From: an uncultured Bacteroidota bacterium
GTDB taxonomy: Bacteria; Bacteroidota; Bacteroidia; UKL13-3
Assembly (NCBI GenBank): GCA_903897855.1
Contig: CAIUDH010000016.1
Span: forward strand, 1-57,001
Length of the DNA: 57,001 bases
Direction: 5' to 3'
Position numbers and translations under genes: made by a program. Below, in pieces: positions 35,277-44,352 of this stretch. Numbering within the stretch: the stretch's first letter is position 1; every line of letters starts with the position of its first letter. The notes below the pieces were generated by a model. That model was not told the origin of the DNA. It searched no databases and saw only the letters and a list, made by a program, of their open reading frames with translations.

Positions 35277-37106
35277 ATGGGAGTTATTAATTTGTTGCCC
35301 GATCATACCGCCAATCAGATTGCGGCAGGAGAAGTAGTGCAACGTCCGGCGAGTGTGGTGAAAGAGCTTTTGGAGAATAGTGTGGATGCCAAAGCCACCA
35401 AGATAACCCTACATATCAAAGAAGGAGGAAAAGCCTTGATACAGATTACAGACAATGGTTCGGGCATGAGCGATGTGGATGCCCGACTTTGTTGGGAACG
35501 ACATGCCACGAGCAAGCTGAATACCATTGAAGATTTATTTGCATTACAAACTTTCGGATTTCGAGGCGAAGCCCTCGCCAGCTTGGCGGCCGTAGCGCAG
35601 GTGGAAATGAAAACAAAGCGGGCGCAAGACGAAGTAGGCACCCATATAGTGATTGAAGGAAGTCAGGTAAAAATGCAAGAAGTGGTGGCCACCTCCGTGG
35701 GGACCTCCATTATAGTTAAAAATCTATTTTTTAATGTGCCTGCCCGACGCACCTTTCTAAAGAGTGATTCGGTAGAGTCGAACCATATTATTGAAGAGTT
35801 TTTGCGTGTGGCACTGGCCAACCCACAGATTGGTTTTTCGATGACCAACAACGATAGTGAAGTTTTTCATGTTTTGCCAGGCACCTTGAAACAACGTATC
35901 ATTGGCTTGTTTGGCGACAAATACAACGAGCAAATTTTAACCGTAAACGAATCGACACAAATTGCAAACATCTATGGTTTTGTAGGAAAGCCCGATTTCG
36001 CCAAGCGCACCAGGGGTGAACAGTTTTTCTTTGTGAACCAACGATTCATTAAAAACGCTTATCTCAACCATGCAGTGGTAGGAGCTTATCAAGATTTGCT
36101 GCCCACCGACAATTTTCCGTTTTATGTACTCTTCCTTGACCTTGACCCCAGCACTATTGACATCAATGTACATCCAACCAAGACAGAGATAAAATTTCGT
36201 GATGAGAAAAATTTATACGCCATACTTAAAGCGGTCGTAAAACGAACCTTAGGACAGCATACGATCACACCACAGTTTGATTTTGAAACCCCTGCTGCGA
36301 TACAAAACTTCGACCCCAACTTTTTTAACAAAGACTTTATGCCCTCTCCTCCTCAAATTAGGGTGGATCAAAATTACAATCCTTTCAATACCGAGCGTCA
36401 GGGCTCCCATGAAGCCAATTTTCGAGAACAAAGCAACCAGAAAAACTGGCAGGAGCTTTATACTTCATCACAAGAGCACCATAGCCCTACAGAGAGCCCT
36501 AATACGCAAGCTTCTTTGGGCCAAAGCATGCAGCAAGAAGAGGAAGATGGACAGAAGCAATTCATGCAAATACATAAACGTTATATTGTTACTTCCATCA
36601 AAAGTGGCATCATGCTCATTGACCAACAGGCCGCACATGAGCGAATTCTATACGAACGCTATTTGGAAGAAATGGAAAAAAATAGTGGCGTTAGCCAACA
36701 AGTATTATTCCCGGTTGTTCTCCAGTTCAGTGCCAGTGACCTGGTTCTATTTCAAGAACTCAGAAATGAATTTAAAGCGTTAGGATTTGTATTAGATGAT
36801 TTTGGCAATAATCAAATTGTAATTAATGGGCTCCCGGCTGAAGTGAATGAGAGTCCTCAGCTTCTCTTGGAGAGTATGTTGGAACAATATAAGACCTACA
36901 AAACGGATGTAAAAATCACTTCCCGAGAAAGTGTAGCACGTAGCTTATCAAAACGACTCAGCATCCCTCACGGAAAAACTCTAGACCCCATGGAGATGAG
37001 AAATATGATCGATGAACTCTTTGCCTGCACCATGCCTTACCATACTGCTGATGGGAAAGTAATAGTTCGTACTATTTCAATGGATGAGTTGGAACGGATT
37101 TCCTGA
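35277..37106 (+). CDS. mutL: DNA mismatch repair protein MutL
   Basis: Links MutS mismatch recognition to strand incision. It is 609 aa, with the N-terminal GHKL ATPase (IAAGEVVQRPASVVKELLENSVDA, DNGSGM, TFGFRGEALASLA, and a typical VHPTKTEIKF end) and a poorly conserved linker (about 350-425). The C-terminal dimerisation domain has DQQAAHERILYE at 449-460, equivalent to the DQHA(x)2E(x)4E endonuclease motif but with Gln for His. It may be a nicking-type MutL, though the ACR and C-x-H metal-site motifs are not clearly kept. I use ATG 35277, because the in-frame TTG at 35268 lies inside the -7 box. Confidence 0.95.
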   Translation: MGVINLLPDHTANQIAAGEVVQRPASVVKELLENSVDAKATKITLHIKEGGKALIQITDNGSGMSDVDARLCWERHATSKLNTIEDLFALQTFGFRGEALASLAAVAQVEMKTKRAQDEVGTHIVIEGSQVKMQEVVATSVGTSIIVKNLFFNVPARRTFLKSDSVESNHIIEEFLRVALANPQIGFSMTNNDSEVFHVLPGTLKQRIIGLFGDKYNEQILTVNESTQIANIYGFVGKPDFAKRTRGEQFFFVNQRFIKNAYLNHAVVGAYQDLLPTDNFPFYVLFLDLDPSTIDINVHPTKTEIKFRDEKNLYAILKAVVKRTLGQHTITPQFDFETPAAIQNFDPNFFNKDFMPSPPQIRVDQNYNPFNTERQGSHEANFREQSNQKNWQELYTSSQEHHSPTESPNTQASLGQSMQQEEEDGQKQFMQIHKRYIVTSIKSGIMLIDQQAAHERILYERYLEEMEKNSGVSQQVLFPVVLQFSASDLVLFQELRNEFKALGFVLDDFGNNQIVINGLPAEVNESPQLLLESMLEQYKTYKTDVKITSRESVARSLSKRLSIPHGKTLDPMEMRNMIDELFACTMPYHTADGKVIVRTISMDELERIS

Positions 37107-37279
37107 TGGGTTGTCTGTGGTTTTCTTCTCTTGCATAACGCCCCTTCTTCTTTCTTGATTATCTCAAAAAGCTAAGTGATTATAGATGCCGACTTCCTCA
37201 GCAATAAATACTCATTCAACAGTTTATGGAACGGCACCACGTGTCTAAATCAATGCCATTATATTTGGAGTTGCATCCT

Positions 37280-37330
37280 GACGAAACTTGAAAGGAGGGC
37301 TCGGGAGCCGTCTCGCTTTCAAGTTTCGTT
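37280..37330. terminator. Long stable hairpin between mutL and the RND operon, no U-tract
   Basis: A perfect 14-bp inverted repeat (ACGAAACTTGAAAG, 37281-37294, with CTTTCAAGTTTCGT, 37316-37329) plus an outer G-U pair. It encloses a second GC-rich stem (GGCTC/GAGCC, 37298-37309). No T-run follows on either side. It sits between the convergent 3' ends of mutL and the RND gene, where a terminator or a 3'-end protecting structure is expected. Confidence 0.5.
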
Positions 37331-37350
37331 AGCACACCTACACTACTGGT

Positions 37351-40300
37351 CTATACTGTAAGGCGATTGGATACCTCTTCTTTCGCCTGTTGAATACGTT
37401 TTGTTTGGCGTCTGCGTTGTTGTTTTAATTTCAACCGGAAGCGAATCAAGTACATGCTTGGTGCAACAATCAGGGTTAAGAAAGTAGCGACAACTAAACC
37501 ATAGATGATAGTCCAGGCAAGAGGTCCCCAAAATACAACACTCTCACCACCGAGATAAAAGTTAGGTTTAAACGCGGTAAATAAGCCACCAAAATTTATA
37601 TTCACGCCCACAGCCAAAGGAATCAATCCTAATATCGCAGCCAAGGCGGTAAGAAGCACCGGAGTCATACGCGTTACACCACCTTCAATAATAGCCTGAC
37701 GTGTGCGCATGCCACGTGCCTTAAGCTCATCAATAAACTCGATTAAGATGATTCCGTTTTTTACGACGATCCCCGCCAGGGCAAGAATACCTACGCCCGA
37801 CATGGCAATAACAAATGGCCGGCCTGAGATGGCATAACCTAAAAACACGCCCGACAAACTAAACACAATAGTTGAAAAAATAATTAATGGCTTGGTACTC
37901 GAATTAAACTGGATTACGATGATAACAAACATCAAAGCGATTGAACCCAAGAAGGCCCAAATTAAAAAGATGCTGGTCTCTGCCTGATCTTCCTGTGCAC
38001 CACCTTGTTTAATATCATAGTCATCGGAAATGCGCACATCGCTCAATATTCTCTTCAATTCCGCATTCACCTGATTACTATTAAAACCTTTTACCAATCC
38101 ACTATAAAGTGTCACCATCCGGCGTTGCCCTTTACGGTTGATGCCATTATAATTCTTCGCATTTTCTATCGTTGCAATAGAAGCTAGAGAAACTGTTTTT
38201 AATTGGCCAGTACTCATATCCCTAAACGTGATATTCATACGTAATAGGTCTTCCGGCTTTTGTCGGTATTGCTCTTGCAATCGCACAATAATTGGAATCT
38301 CATCTTCACCGTCGCGCAATTTAGAGGGGTTGCGGCTTCCGTTCAAACTCGCAAACATGGAACCTCCAATTTGTCCTACCGACAATCCTTCTTTGAGTGC
38401 TTTTGTTTTATCGATCACCACCTTAAATTCGGGCTTATCCAAGATAAGATTTGTTTTCAACTCATCGATACCTTGAATGCCCGACGAGCTTATTAATGCT
38501 TTCACGCGCGACGAGATGGCCACCAGTGAGTCAAAATTATCACCCATGATTTCAATTTGTATATCTCTACCAGTGGGTGGGCCGTTTTGTTCTTGCTCCA
38601 CAGAGATTGAAGTGCCGGGGATATCCTTGATGTTATTTCTAATGGCTTTTAATATTGCGGAGGTCGATTTACCGTGACGGTGTTCAAATTCCTTAAAAGC
38701 CACGGTAACCTTGCTTTTATGCGATTGTGCAGCACGGTCGGGGTTACGCGGATCGCCTGCACCGATGGCTACGTTCGCAATTACTGACTCCACAATTTCT
38801 TTGTCGTTGGCGATGGTCTCGTTTACTTTTCTTTCTAAAATTTTCGCGATACTATCCGTATAGTGCAATTCGGTTCCGATGGGTAATTCGCAATAAACAT
38901 ATACAAAATTAGGATCACCGGAAGGGAAGAATTCTACTTTGGGTTTCGATGCAATAAAAATAAAAATACTTATGAAAAAGAATGCGATAGCGCCCATAAA
39001 CACCCAGCGAGAATTAGATCTATGAATGACCACTCTGATGAGGCGGCGATAGCCATTGCGTAGGGCTGGCAACCATGAATCTTGAAACCCATGAATAAGA
39101 GGATTAAACACAAAATGCACGATGGCAAGGATCAGGATACAAATTAGCACGAAGTTTGCGAAGCCATGCATCGAAGAAGAACTGAACGCCAAACCTAGTA
39201 GGTGCAAAAACACTCCTGTGATCAGCAATACGATGATTGGTTTGCGATATCTTCTAAAACTATCCTGCTTATATTCATGGTCACGTTTCATGAACGACAC
39301 CGCAAAAACAGGGTTAATAATGAATGCCACCACTAAGGAAGCAAAGAGCGTGATAATGAGTGTGACCGGCAAGAAATAGAAGAACTTACCTGGAATGCCC
39401 GGCCAAAAAAGTAGCGGGAAGAAAGGGGCCACATTGGTTAAGGTACCCGTGAGTACAGGTATAAACACCTCTCCAGCAGCTTCTTTCGCTGCCTCAAACA
39501 AACCAATGTCTTTGTTCTTATTAAAGATACGATGGGTGTTTTCAATGACCACAATGGCATCGTCGACAACAATGCCAAGGGCAAGCAGGAAGGAGAACAA
39601 CACAATTAAATTGAGTGAAAAGCCCAATGAAGGCATAAACAGAAACGCAAGCAATGAACTTAAAGGCACCGAAAGCCCTACATAGAAAGCATTCTCGACG
39701 CCCATAAAAAACATCAACACAATAGTTACGAATAAGAATCCTAGAATTACCGTGTTAATTAAATCATCTAACTGATGCTGTGTTTGCTTGCTTAAGTCGC
39801 CTGTGAGTGTCACTTTTAAGCTTTCAGGATATTTTCCTTCTTTTTGAAATTGGGCAATCGTGGCCTTAATTTTATCGGCGGCAGCGATTAAATTTTCGCC
39901 TGCACGCTTAATCACATTAAGGGTAACCACGGGCTTATCGTCCAAGCGGGCAAAAGATTCTCGGTCTTTCGTATCATCACTCACATCGGCAAACTCATAA
40001 AGATGAAGAGGCGTACCTAATGGGGTGCGCACGATCATGTTCTTAATGTCGTCGATATTTTTGAATTCACCTGTTACACGCAGGGTGCGACGGATATCGC
40101 CCACCAAAATATTTCCCCCACTGATATTTATATTATTATATCTGAATTGATTTTCGACATCGTCAAACGAAAGCTGATACGAAATCATTTTATTGAGATC
40201 GATGCTTACCTTTATTTCTCTATCGAGCGCTCCAACGATATCACAACGTTTGATTTCGGCGTTCCCTTCCACTTTGTCTTTCAAAAGTTTCGCAAACGCT

Positions 40301-40773
40301 TTTAATTTCAAGGCATCAAAATCGCCACTCAAATTGATGTTCATGATGGGAAGCTCGCTGATATCAAATTCTCCAATGACCTGATTTTTTTGGGCATCGG
40401 CGGGGATATCGTTCTGTGCTTTATCTAAGGCATCACGTACTTTCTGCTTCGCATCTTCGATTTTCACTTTCGCGGTGAATTCTACGGTTACAATAGAAAC
40501 ACTTTCCATGGAGGTGCTGGTTACTTTCTTCACCCCACTAATCGACTTCAATTGTTTCTCTAAAGGTTGGGTTACAGAAGTCTCAATATCGGTAGGCGAA
40601 ACGCCAGGATAGATGGTTTGTACAAAAATGGTGGGCATCACCACATCGGGGAAACGCTCCTTAGGCATCGTACTATAAATAGACATGCCTGCGATGGATA
40701 GCAGTATCGTAATAATATATACTGCGGTTCTGTTTTTTATAGCCCACGTGGTGGGTTTAAATTCTTTCTTCAT
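37351..40773 (-). CDS. RND-family multidrug efflux transporter (inner-membrane pump)
   Basis: A 1140-aa pump of the AcrB/MdtB superfamily, driven by protons. It has an N-terminal helix after TTWAIKNRTAVYIITILLS, a porter domain with PKERFPDVVMPTIFVQTIYPGVSPTDIETSVTQPLE, then the TM2-6 bundle with the proton-relay segment LALGIVVDDAIVVIEN in TM4. A second porter domain and the last helix bundle (GILALAGIVVKNGIILIEFI) follow. The length is in the normal range. It is the last gene of the tetR-tolC-mfp-rnd operon, 39 bp after the MFP gene. Substrates cannot be told from sequence. Confidence 0.93.
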   Translation of the reverse strand: MKKEFKPTTWAIKNRTAVYIITILLSIAGMSIYSTMPKERFPDVVMPTIFVQTIYPGVSPTDIETSVTQPLEKQLKSISGVKKVTSTSMESVSIVTVEFTAKVKIEDAKQKVRDALDKAQNDIPADAQKNQVIGEFDISELPIMNINLSGDFDALKLKAFAKLLKDKVEGNAEIKRCDIVGALDREIKVSIDLNKMISYQLSFDDVENQFRYNNINISGGNILVGDIRRTLRVTGEFKNIDDIKNMIVRTPLGTPLHLYEFADVSDDTKDRESFARLDDKPVVTLNVIKRAGENLIAAADKIKATIAQFQKEGKYPESLKVTLTGDLSKQTQHQLDDLINTVILGFLFVTIVLMFFMGVENAFYVGLSVPLSSLLAFLFMPSLGFSLNLIVLFSFLLALGIVVDDAIVVIENTHRIFNKNKDIGLFEAAKEAAGEVFIPVLTGTLTNVAPFFPLLFWPGIPGKFFYFLPVTLIITLFASLVVAFIINPVFAVSFMKRDHEYKQDSFRRYRKPIIVLLITGVFLHLLGLAFSSSSMHGFANFVLICILILAIVHFVFNPLIHGFQDSWLPALRNGYRRLIRVVIHRSNSRWVFMGAIAFFFISIFIFIASKPKVEFFPSGDPNFVYVYCELPIGTELHYTDSIAKILERKVNETIANDKEIVESVIANVAIGAGDPRNPDRAAQSHKSKVTVAFKEFEHRHGKSTSAILKAIRNNIKDIPGTSISVEQEQNGPPTGRDIQIEIMGDNFDSLVAISSRVKALISSSGIQGIDELKTNLILDKPEFKVVIDKTKALKEGLSVGQIGGSMFASLNGSRNPSKLRDGEDEIPIIVRLQEQYRQKPEDLLRMNITFRDMSTGQLKTVSLASIATIENAKNYNGINRKGQRRMVTLYSGLVKGFNSNQVNAELKRILSDVRISDDYDIKQGGAQEDQAETSIFLIWAFLGSIALMFVIIVIQFNSSTKPLIIFSTIVFSLSGVFLGYAISGRPFVIAMSGVGILALAGIVVKNGIILIEFIDELKARGMRTRQAIIEGGVTRMTPVLLTALAAILGLIPLAVGVNINFGGLFTAFKPNFYLGGESVVFWGPLAWTIIYGLVVATFLTLIVAPSMYLIRFRLKLKQQRRRQTKRIQQAKEEVSNRLTV

Positions 40774-40812
40774 CCTTGATTAATTTAAATAAATAAAAGT
40801 ATAACGTCGTGC

Positions 40813-41970
40813 TTATAAAGGAAAGTGTTTTACCTCTTCTCCATCGTTGATTCCAGCATATCCTGAGGTAATAATCTCATCGCCTTCTTTTAAGCCATTC
40901 ACCACGACCAAACCACCATAATTCTCGCCTGTTGTAATCACTACTTTTCGCACGATGCTTTTACCTGCTTCATGCGCTAAAATCAAGATCGATTTTTGGC
41001 CTTCGGAACTATGTACTATATTTTCGCTTACTACAAATACCTTTTTTAACGTTACATCATTAATCTTCATAGTGGCATTCATATTCGGTTTCAAATCGGT
41101 GTTTTGGGTTAACCAAACAACCACATCAAAGGTGCGCTTATCGCTTAGGATCGTGCTGGACACGTACGATACCGTAGCTTCCACCTCTTTGTTATTATTA
41201 TCAGGGATCACGAATTTCACTCGGTCGCCAACATGTACTTTATTAATGTAGCTATCGGCAAGTTTGGCAGTGAGTTTCAATCGACTATTATTTACAATTC
41301 GGATTCCTCCAAAATTCTGAGCTGGATTAAAGGCTGCTGTATTATCGCCTAATTTAAAATTAACGGCGTCGATGGTACCTGCGAACGGCGCATAGATATT
41401 GGTATTGGCAATGCTCATTTCCAAATTCGCCTTCTGTCTTTCACTGGCTTCCTTCTGTGCTTTAGCCTGTAGAAATTGAATTTCACTTCCAATTTTTTTA
41501 TCCCACAAATTCTTCTGACGATCGTAGGCTGTTTGTGCTAAACTCAGCTGTATTTTAACCGCTTCAAGGTTTTGAGCCAAGGCACTGTTATCAACAGTAC
41601 ATAAGAGTTGTCCGGCACTCACACGATCGCCTGGTTTCACCAAGATGCTATTAATAACCAATCCTGGCGTTTTCGAGGTGATTAAATTATTTTGCTCACT
41701 TTCAACTAAGGCGGTGGCCTCTACAAAATGCTGAAATTCCTGCAACGCTGCAACGGTAATGTCGACCGACTTTACCTTTTTTTGATTGCTCATGGTGGTA
41801 TCCATGGCCTCAATTTCCTTCCGTAATTTCAACACTTTCACATTGAGTTCAGTTTGTTGTTTGATCAATGTTTCCAACTCTGTTTTCTTCAAGCCCAGGT
41901 CTGTTTTATCCTGTTTACACGCTGCAAAAAGGAGTGATATTAAGGATACGAATATTAATTTTTTATACAT
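40813..41970 (-). CDS. RND efflux membrane-fusion (adaptor) protein
   Basis: A 385-aa periplasmic adaptor that joins the RND pump to the TolC channel. It starts with a lipoprotein signal (LISLLFAACKQD, Cys18 lipidated), then a coiled coil of Leu, Lys and Glu (about 22-62). A lipoyl half-motif (VESEQNNLITSKTPGLVINSILVKPGDRVSAGQLLC) and a second helical hairpin (about 135-195) follow, then the matching lipoyl half (SIANTNIYAPFAGTIDAVNFKLGD) and a C-terminal beta-barrel domain. The extra N-terminal coiled coil is unlike E. coli AcrA but is seen in Bacteroidota adaptors. It lies 84 bp after the TolC gene. Confidence 0.92.
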   Translation of the reverse strand: MYKKLIFVSLISLLFAACKQDKTDLGLKKTELETLIKQQTELNVKVLKLRKEIEAMDTTMSNQKKVKSVDITVAALQEFQHFVEATALVESEQNNLITSKTPGLVINSILVKPGDRVSAGQLLCTVDNSALAQNLEAVKIQLSLAQTAYDRQKNLWDKKIGSEIQFLQAKAQKEASERQKANLEMSIANTNIYAPFAGTIDAVNFKLGDNTAAFNPAQNFGGIRIVNNSRLKLTAKLADSYINKVHVGDRVKFVIPDNNNKEVEATVSYVSSTILSDKRTFDVVVWLTQNTDLKPNMNATMKINDVTLKKVFVVSENIVHSSEGQKSILILAHEAGKSIVRKVVITTGENYGGLVVVNGLKEGDEIITSGYAGINDGEEVKHFPL

Positions 41971-42054
41971 GATACTTTTAATTTTGTTTGATATTTATAG
42001 ATGTTTTATTTTTTGTTTCTTACTGTGTTAGATGGATTAATAGAAGCCTTTTTG

Positions 42055-43380
42055 TTATTTCCCTAAGGCTGTTTTTAAATCGAAAATGGCAGTCACCAAA
42101 TTATATTGAGAAATGATATATTGAATTTTTGAATTTTTAAAATCGCTATCTGCGGTGATGAGTTCGAAACTACTTCCCACCCCTAAGTCATATTTAGTTT
42201 TGGTGGTATTATATACCAACTCGGCGAGTGTAAGCGTTTGTTTGTTTAGTTCTAACTGGTTTTTGGCGGTCGATAAATTGTTGTTCGCATTGATATATGC
42301 CATGGTGAGTGCGTTTTGCAAGTAAAGCTTTGAGTTCTCTGCTTGTTCTAAGGTAAGTTTAGCCTGCTTTATTTTAGCATCTTTACTAAAGCCATCAAAA
42401 ATTGGCACATTGAGTTGCAACCCTACGATGGCCGTTTTATAATATTTAGGGAAATCAAATTTATTGTTCTGACCGTTGAGTTGATACGATCCGAAAGCCA
42501 CCAACGTAGGATAATACCCCATTTGATTGGCCTTCACTGAGAGTTTTTGCAACTCCAAACCTTTGTTAATTATTTTCAATTCAATCTTATTACTGGCATC
42601 AAAAGAAACTTTAGAGTAATTTTCAAGGGAGAACATTTTGTTTAATTCATCCAAATTGGTGGTTAAATTAGTTGGCTTGTTCACATCAACACCCATTTGA
42701 AGATTTAACACCGATTTTAATACTCCGATGGCCGATTTTAATTGATCCAATTGTTGGGTCAGCTGACTTTGAACCAGTTTCAATCGATCAACATCCAGCT
42801 TTTCGATGAGCCCTTGCTTATAGATTTCCTTCACATTATATAATTGAGTATCGATTCTGGCCTTCGTTTCCCGAAGTATGGCCTGTGTTTCTTGCGTGGA
42901 AAGCACGGTGAGATAGGCTTTTGTGATATCACGTTCGACATCAAATTTTGATTTCTGTAGCTGCACCTCAACAAACTCGGCATACTCTCTTGATGCTTTC
43001 ACGCCCAAAAAATAACTGCCGTTAAAGAGCAGCTGAGAAGCAGAAACACCTCCAGCTAAACTATATTTAGGCACAAATGAAACCTCTTGATAGGTTCCCG
43101 CTGGGCCTCCGAAAATCTGGGCCGGTATTAAGGAAATTGGCGACTTAATATAATCATTTAAGCTACCCGTGCCATTGAGTTGAGGAAACCCCGAGCTCAT
43201 AATTTCACGCACCTTTTGTTCAGCCAATTTCACGTCGATGGCCGAATTCTTTAAAGTGACATTGTATTTAGAACCCATCGCGATAGCTTCTTCTAGGGAG
43301 AGGTTTAAAGGGGCATCGGCCTGTGCATAACTGCCGATGAACATGCCATAAGAAAGCATGAGGAACACTAATCTTTTCAT
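42055..43380 (-). CDS. TolC-family outer-membrane efflux channel
   Basis: A 441-aa channel protein with a signal peptide (1-19, ending SYAQA). Two helical repeats follow, each with Leu/Gln/Lys-rich coiled segments (for example LKSAIGVLKSVLNLQMGVDV and AKLTLEQAENSKLYLQNALTMAYINANNNLSTAKNQLELN), and the typical TKTKYDLGVGSSFELITADSDFKNSKIQYI motif near the end. It forms the exit duct of the tripartite pump. Its start overlaps the tetR stop by 4 bp, so translation is coupled. Structure prediction would be expected to give a trimeric barrel plus alpha-tunnel. Confidence 0.93.
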   Translation of the reverse strand: MKRLVFLMLSYGMFIGSYAQADAPLNLSLEEAIAMGSKYNVTLKNSAIDVKLAEQKVREIMSSGFPQLNGTGSLNDYIKSPISLIPAQIFGGPAGTYQEVSFVPKYSLAGGVSASQLLFNGSYFLGVKASREYAEFVEVQLQKSKFDVERDITKAYLTVLSTQETQAILRETKARIDTQLYNVKEIYKQGLIEKLDVDRLKLVQSQLTQQLDQLKSAIGVLKSVLNLQMGVDVNKPTNLTTNLDELNKMFSLENYSKVSFDASNKIELKIINKGLELQKLSVKANQMGYYPTLVAFGSYQLNGQNNKFDFPKYYKTAIVGLQLNVPIFDGFSKDAKIKQAKLTLEQAENSKLYLQNALTMAYINANNNLSTAKNQLELNKQTLTLAELVYNTTKTKYDLGVGSSFELITADSDFKNSKIQYIISQYNLVTAIFDLKTALGK

Positions 43381-44003
43381 ATAAATTGCTGTAATTCGAT
43401 ATTAAATTTTTCTAATTCTTTCACTAATATTTTGCGGCCCTTATTAGAAGTGACCGAGTAGAGATGGTATTTCACCAGCTCATACATTATTTTTGCCATG
43501 GTATTAAATCCGGTGATATTGGGGCTGAAGGAGAAATCGATCAGATGCAGATAAATCTGAACCGTTGATTCGACATTCAAATCGCTATGATACAACCCCG
43601 TTTCAATGCCTCGTTTTAAATTATCGATGAGTCGGGGTTTAATGCTTCTCTCCTTGAATGCTAAGAATTCTGTAAAACTATCGACGTGGTATTTTTTCAA
43701 ATCGAACAACGCACTCTGATTTAATTTCCCATTTGTTTTAAACTGCCATTTAATGACGTCGATCATTTGAACGATAGGATTATTAAGCTGATTAAATACA
43801 GCATTGCATTCTTGCTCTTCTCCACTCAGATGCATCCGCATCGCCTGGAGCACTAAATCGTCTTTGTCGACAACATAGAGGTATAAGGTCTTTTTTGAGA
43901 TGCCTAATTCGCGCGAAATATCGTCCATGGTAAGGCTTTTTACGCCATACTTCATGTACAATTTTATTGCACCATCCAATATCTTATTTTTTACCTCGTC
44001 CAT
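43377..44003 (-). CDS. TetR-family transcriptional regulator of the efflux operon
   Basis: A 208-aa regulator with an N-terminal helix-turn-helix (KILDGAIKLYMKYGVKSLTMDDISRELGISKKTLYLYVVDKDDLVLQAMRMH, in two parts around residues 5-55) and a variable C-terminal ligand domain. I start at ATG 44003, giving MDEVKNKILD, the family norm. An in-frame ATG at 44114 would place the promoter inside the gene. It is the first gene of the operon and overlaps tolC by 4 bp. The -7 box (44018-44025) and the 14-bp inverted repeat (44039-44074) lie just upstream. It probably represses itself and the pump until a substrate binds. Confidence 0.92.
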   Translation of the reverse strand: MDEVKNKILDGAIKLYMKYGVKSLTMDDISRELGISKKTLYLYVVDKDDLVLQAMRMHLSGEEQECNAVFNQLNNPIVQMIDVIKWQFKTNGKLNQSALFDLKKYHVDSFTEFLAFKERSIKPRLIDNLKRGIETGLYHSDLNVESTVQIYLHLIDFSFSPNITGFNTMAKIMYELVKYHLYSVTSNKGRKILVKELEKFNIELQQFI

Positions 44004-44017
44004 TTTAAATACGGCGG

Positions 44018-44025
44018 CAAAGATA
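44018..44025 (-). promoter_or_regulatory. -7 box of the efflux operon
   Basis: TATCTTTG on the minus strand is an exact TAnnTTTG match, 14 nt upstream of the tetR ATG at 44003. The -33 position (about 44045-44047) reads TTT and lies inside the inverted repeat. Confidence 0.55.
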
Positions 44026-44038
44026 TTTAAAAAAGAAA

Positions 44039-44074
44039 CACGGGAAACATTTTTTTTAATAAATGTTTCCCGTG
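44039..44074. promoter_or_regulatory. TetR operator: perfect 14-bp inverted repeat
   Basis: CACGGGAAACATTT (44039-44052) and AAATGTTTCCCGTG (44061-44074) are exact reverse complements separated by 8 bp. The repeat covers the -33 region of the efflux operon promoter, an ideal place for a TetR dimer to block transcription. Its arms have no T-tract in the direction of any gene end, so it is not a terminator. Confidence 0.75.
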
Positions 44075-44337
44075 GGTAAAATACTTTTAATTTAGACATT
44101 TGATTATCTGACACTTACGCACATTTCTTTTCGTTCTTTTTTAATTCAGCGGTATAAATTAAGACCAACTCCTCCGAAATTCAAAAATACAGTCAACGCT
44201 GTGAAAGCAAAAATCAGCACCTCGCCAACAAGCATTCGCACTTCAAAAAATGAACTTTATTGCAAGCCACTCACACCATTCTGGCCTCCTAGTTTATGTA
44301 TTAATGGGTGGCCCGAATAATTCAATCTGAAATACCC
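44075..44337. other. Intergenic region between operator and mutase promoter
   Basis: About 260 bp with no convincing gene. It lies between the divergent efflux and mutase transcription units. I see no further strong hairpin or repeat. Confidence 0.45.
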
Positions 44338-44345
44338 TACTTTTG
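44338..44345 (+). promoter_or_regulatory. -7 box 7 nt from the mutase start codon
   Basis: TACTTTTG matches TAnnTTTG and ends 7 nt before the ATG at 44353. No -33 TTG is found. Confidence 0.4.
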
Positions 44346-44352
44346 CCGTCCT

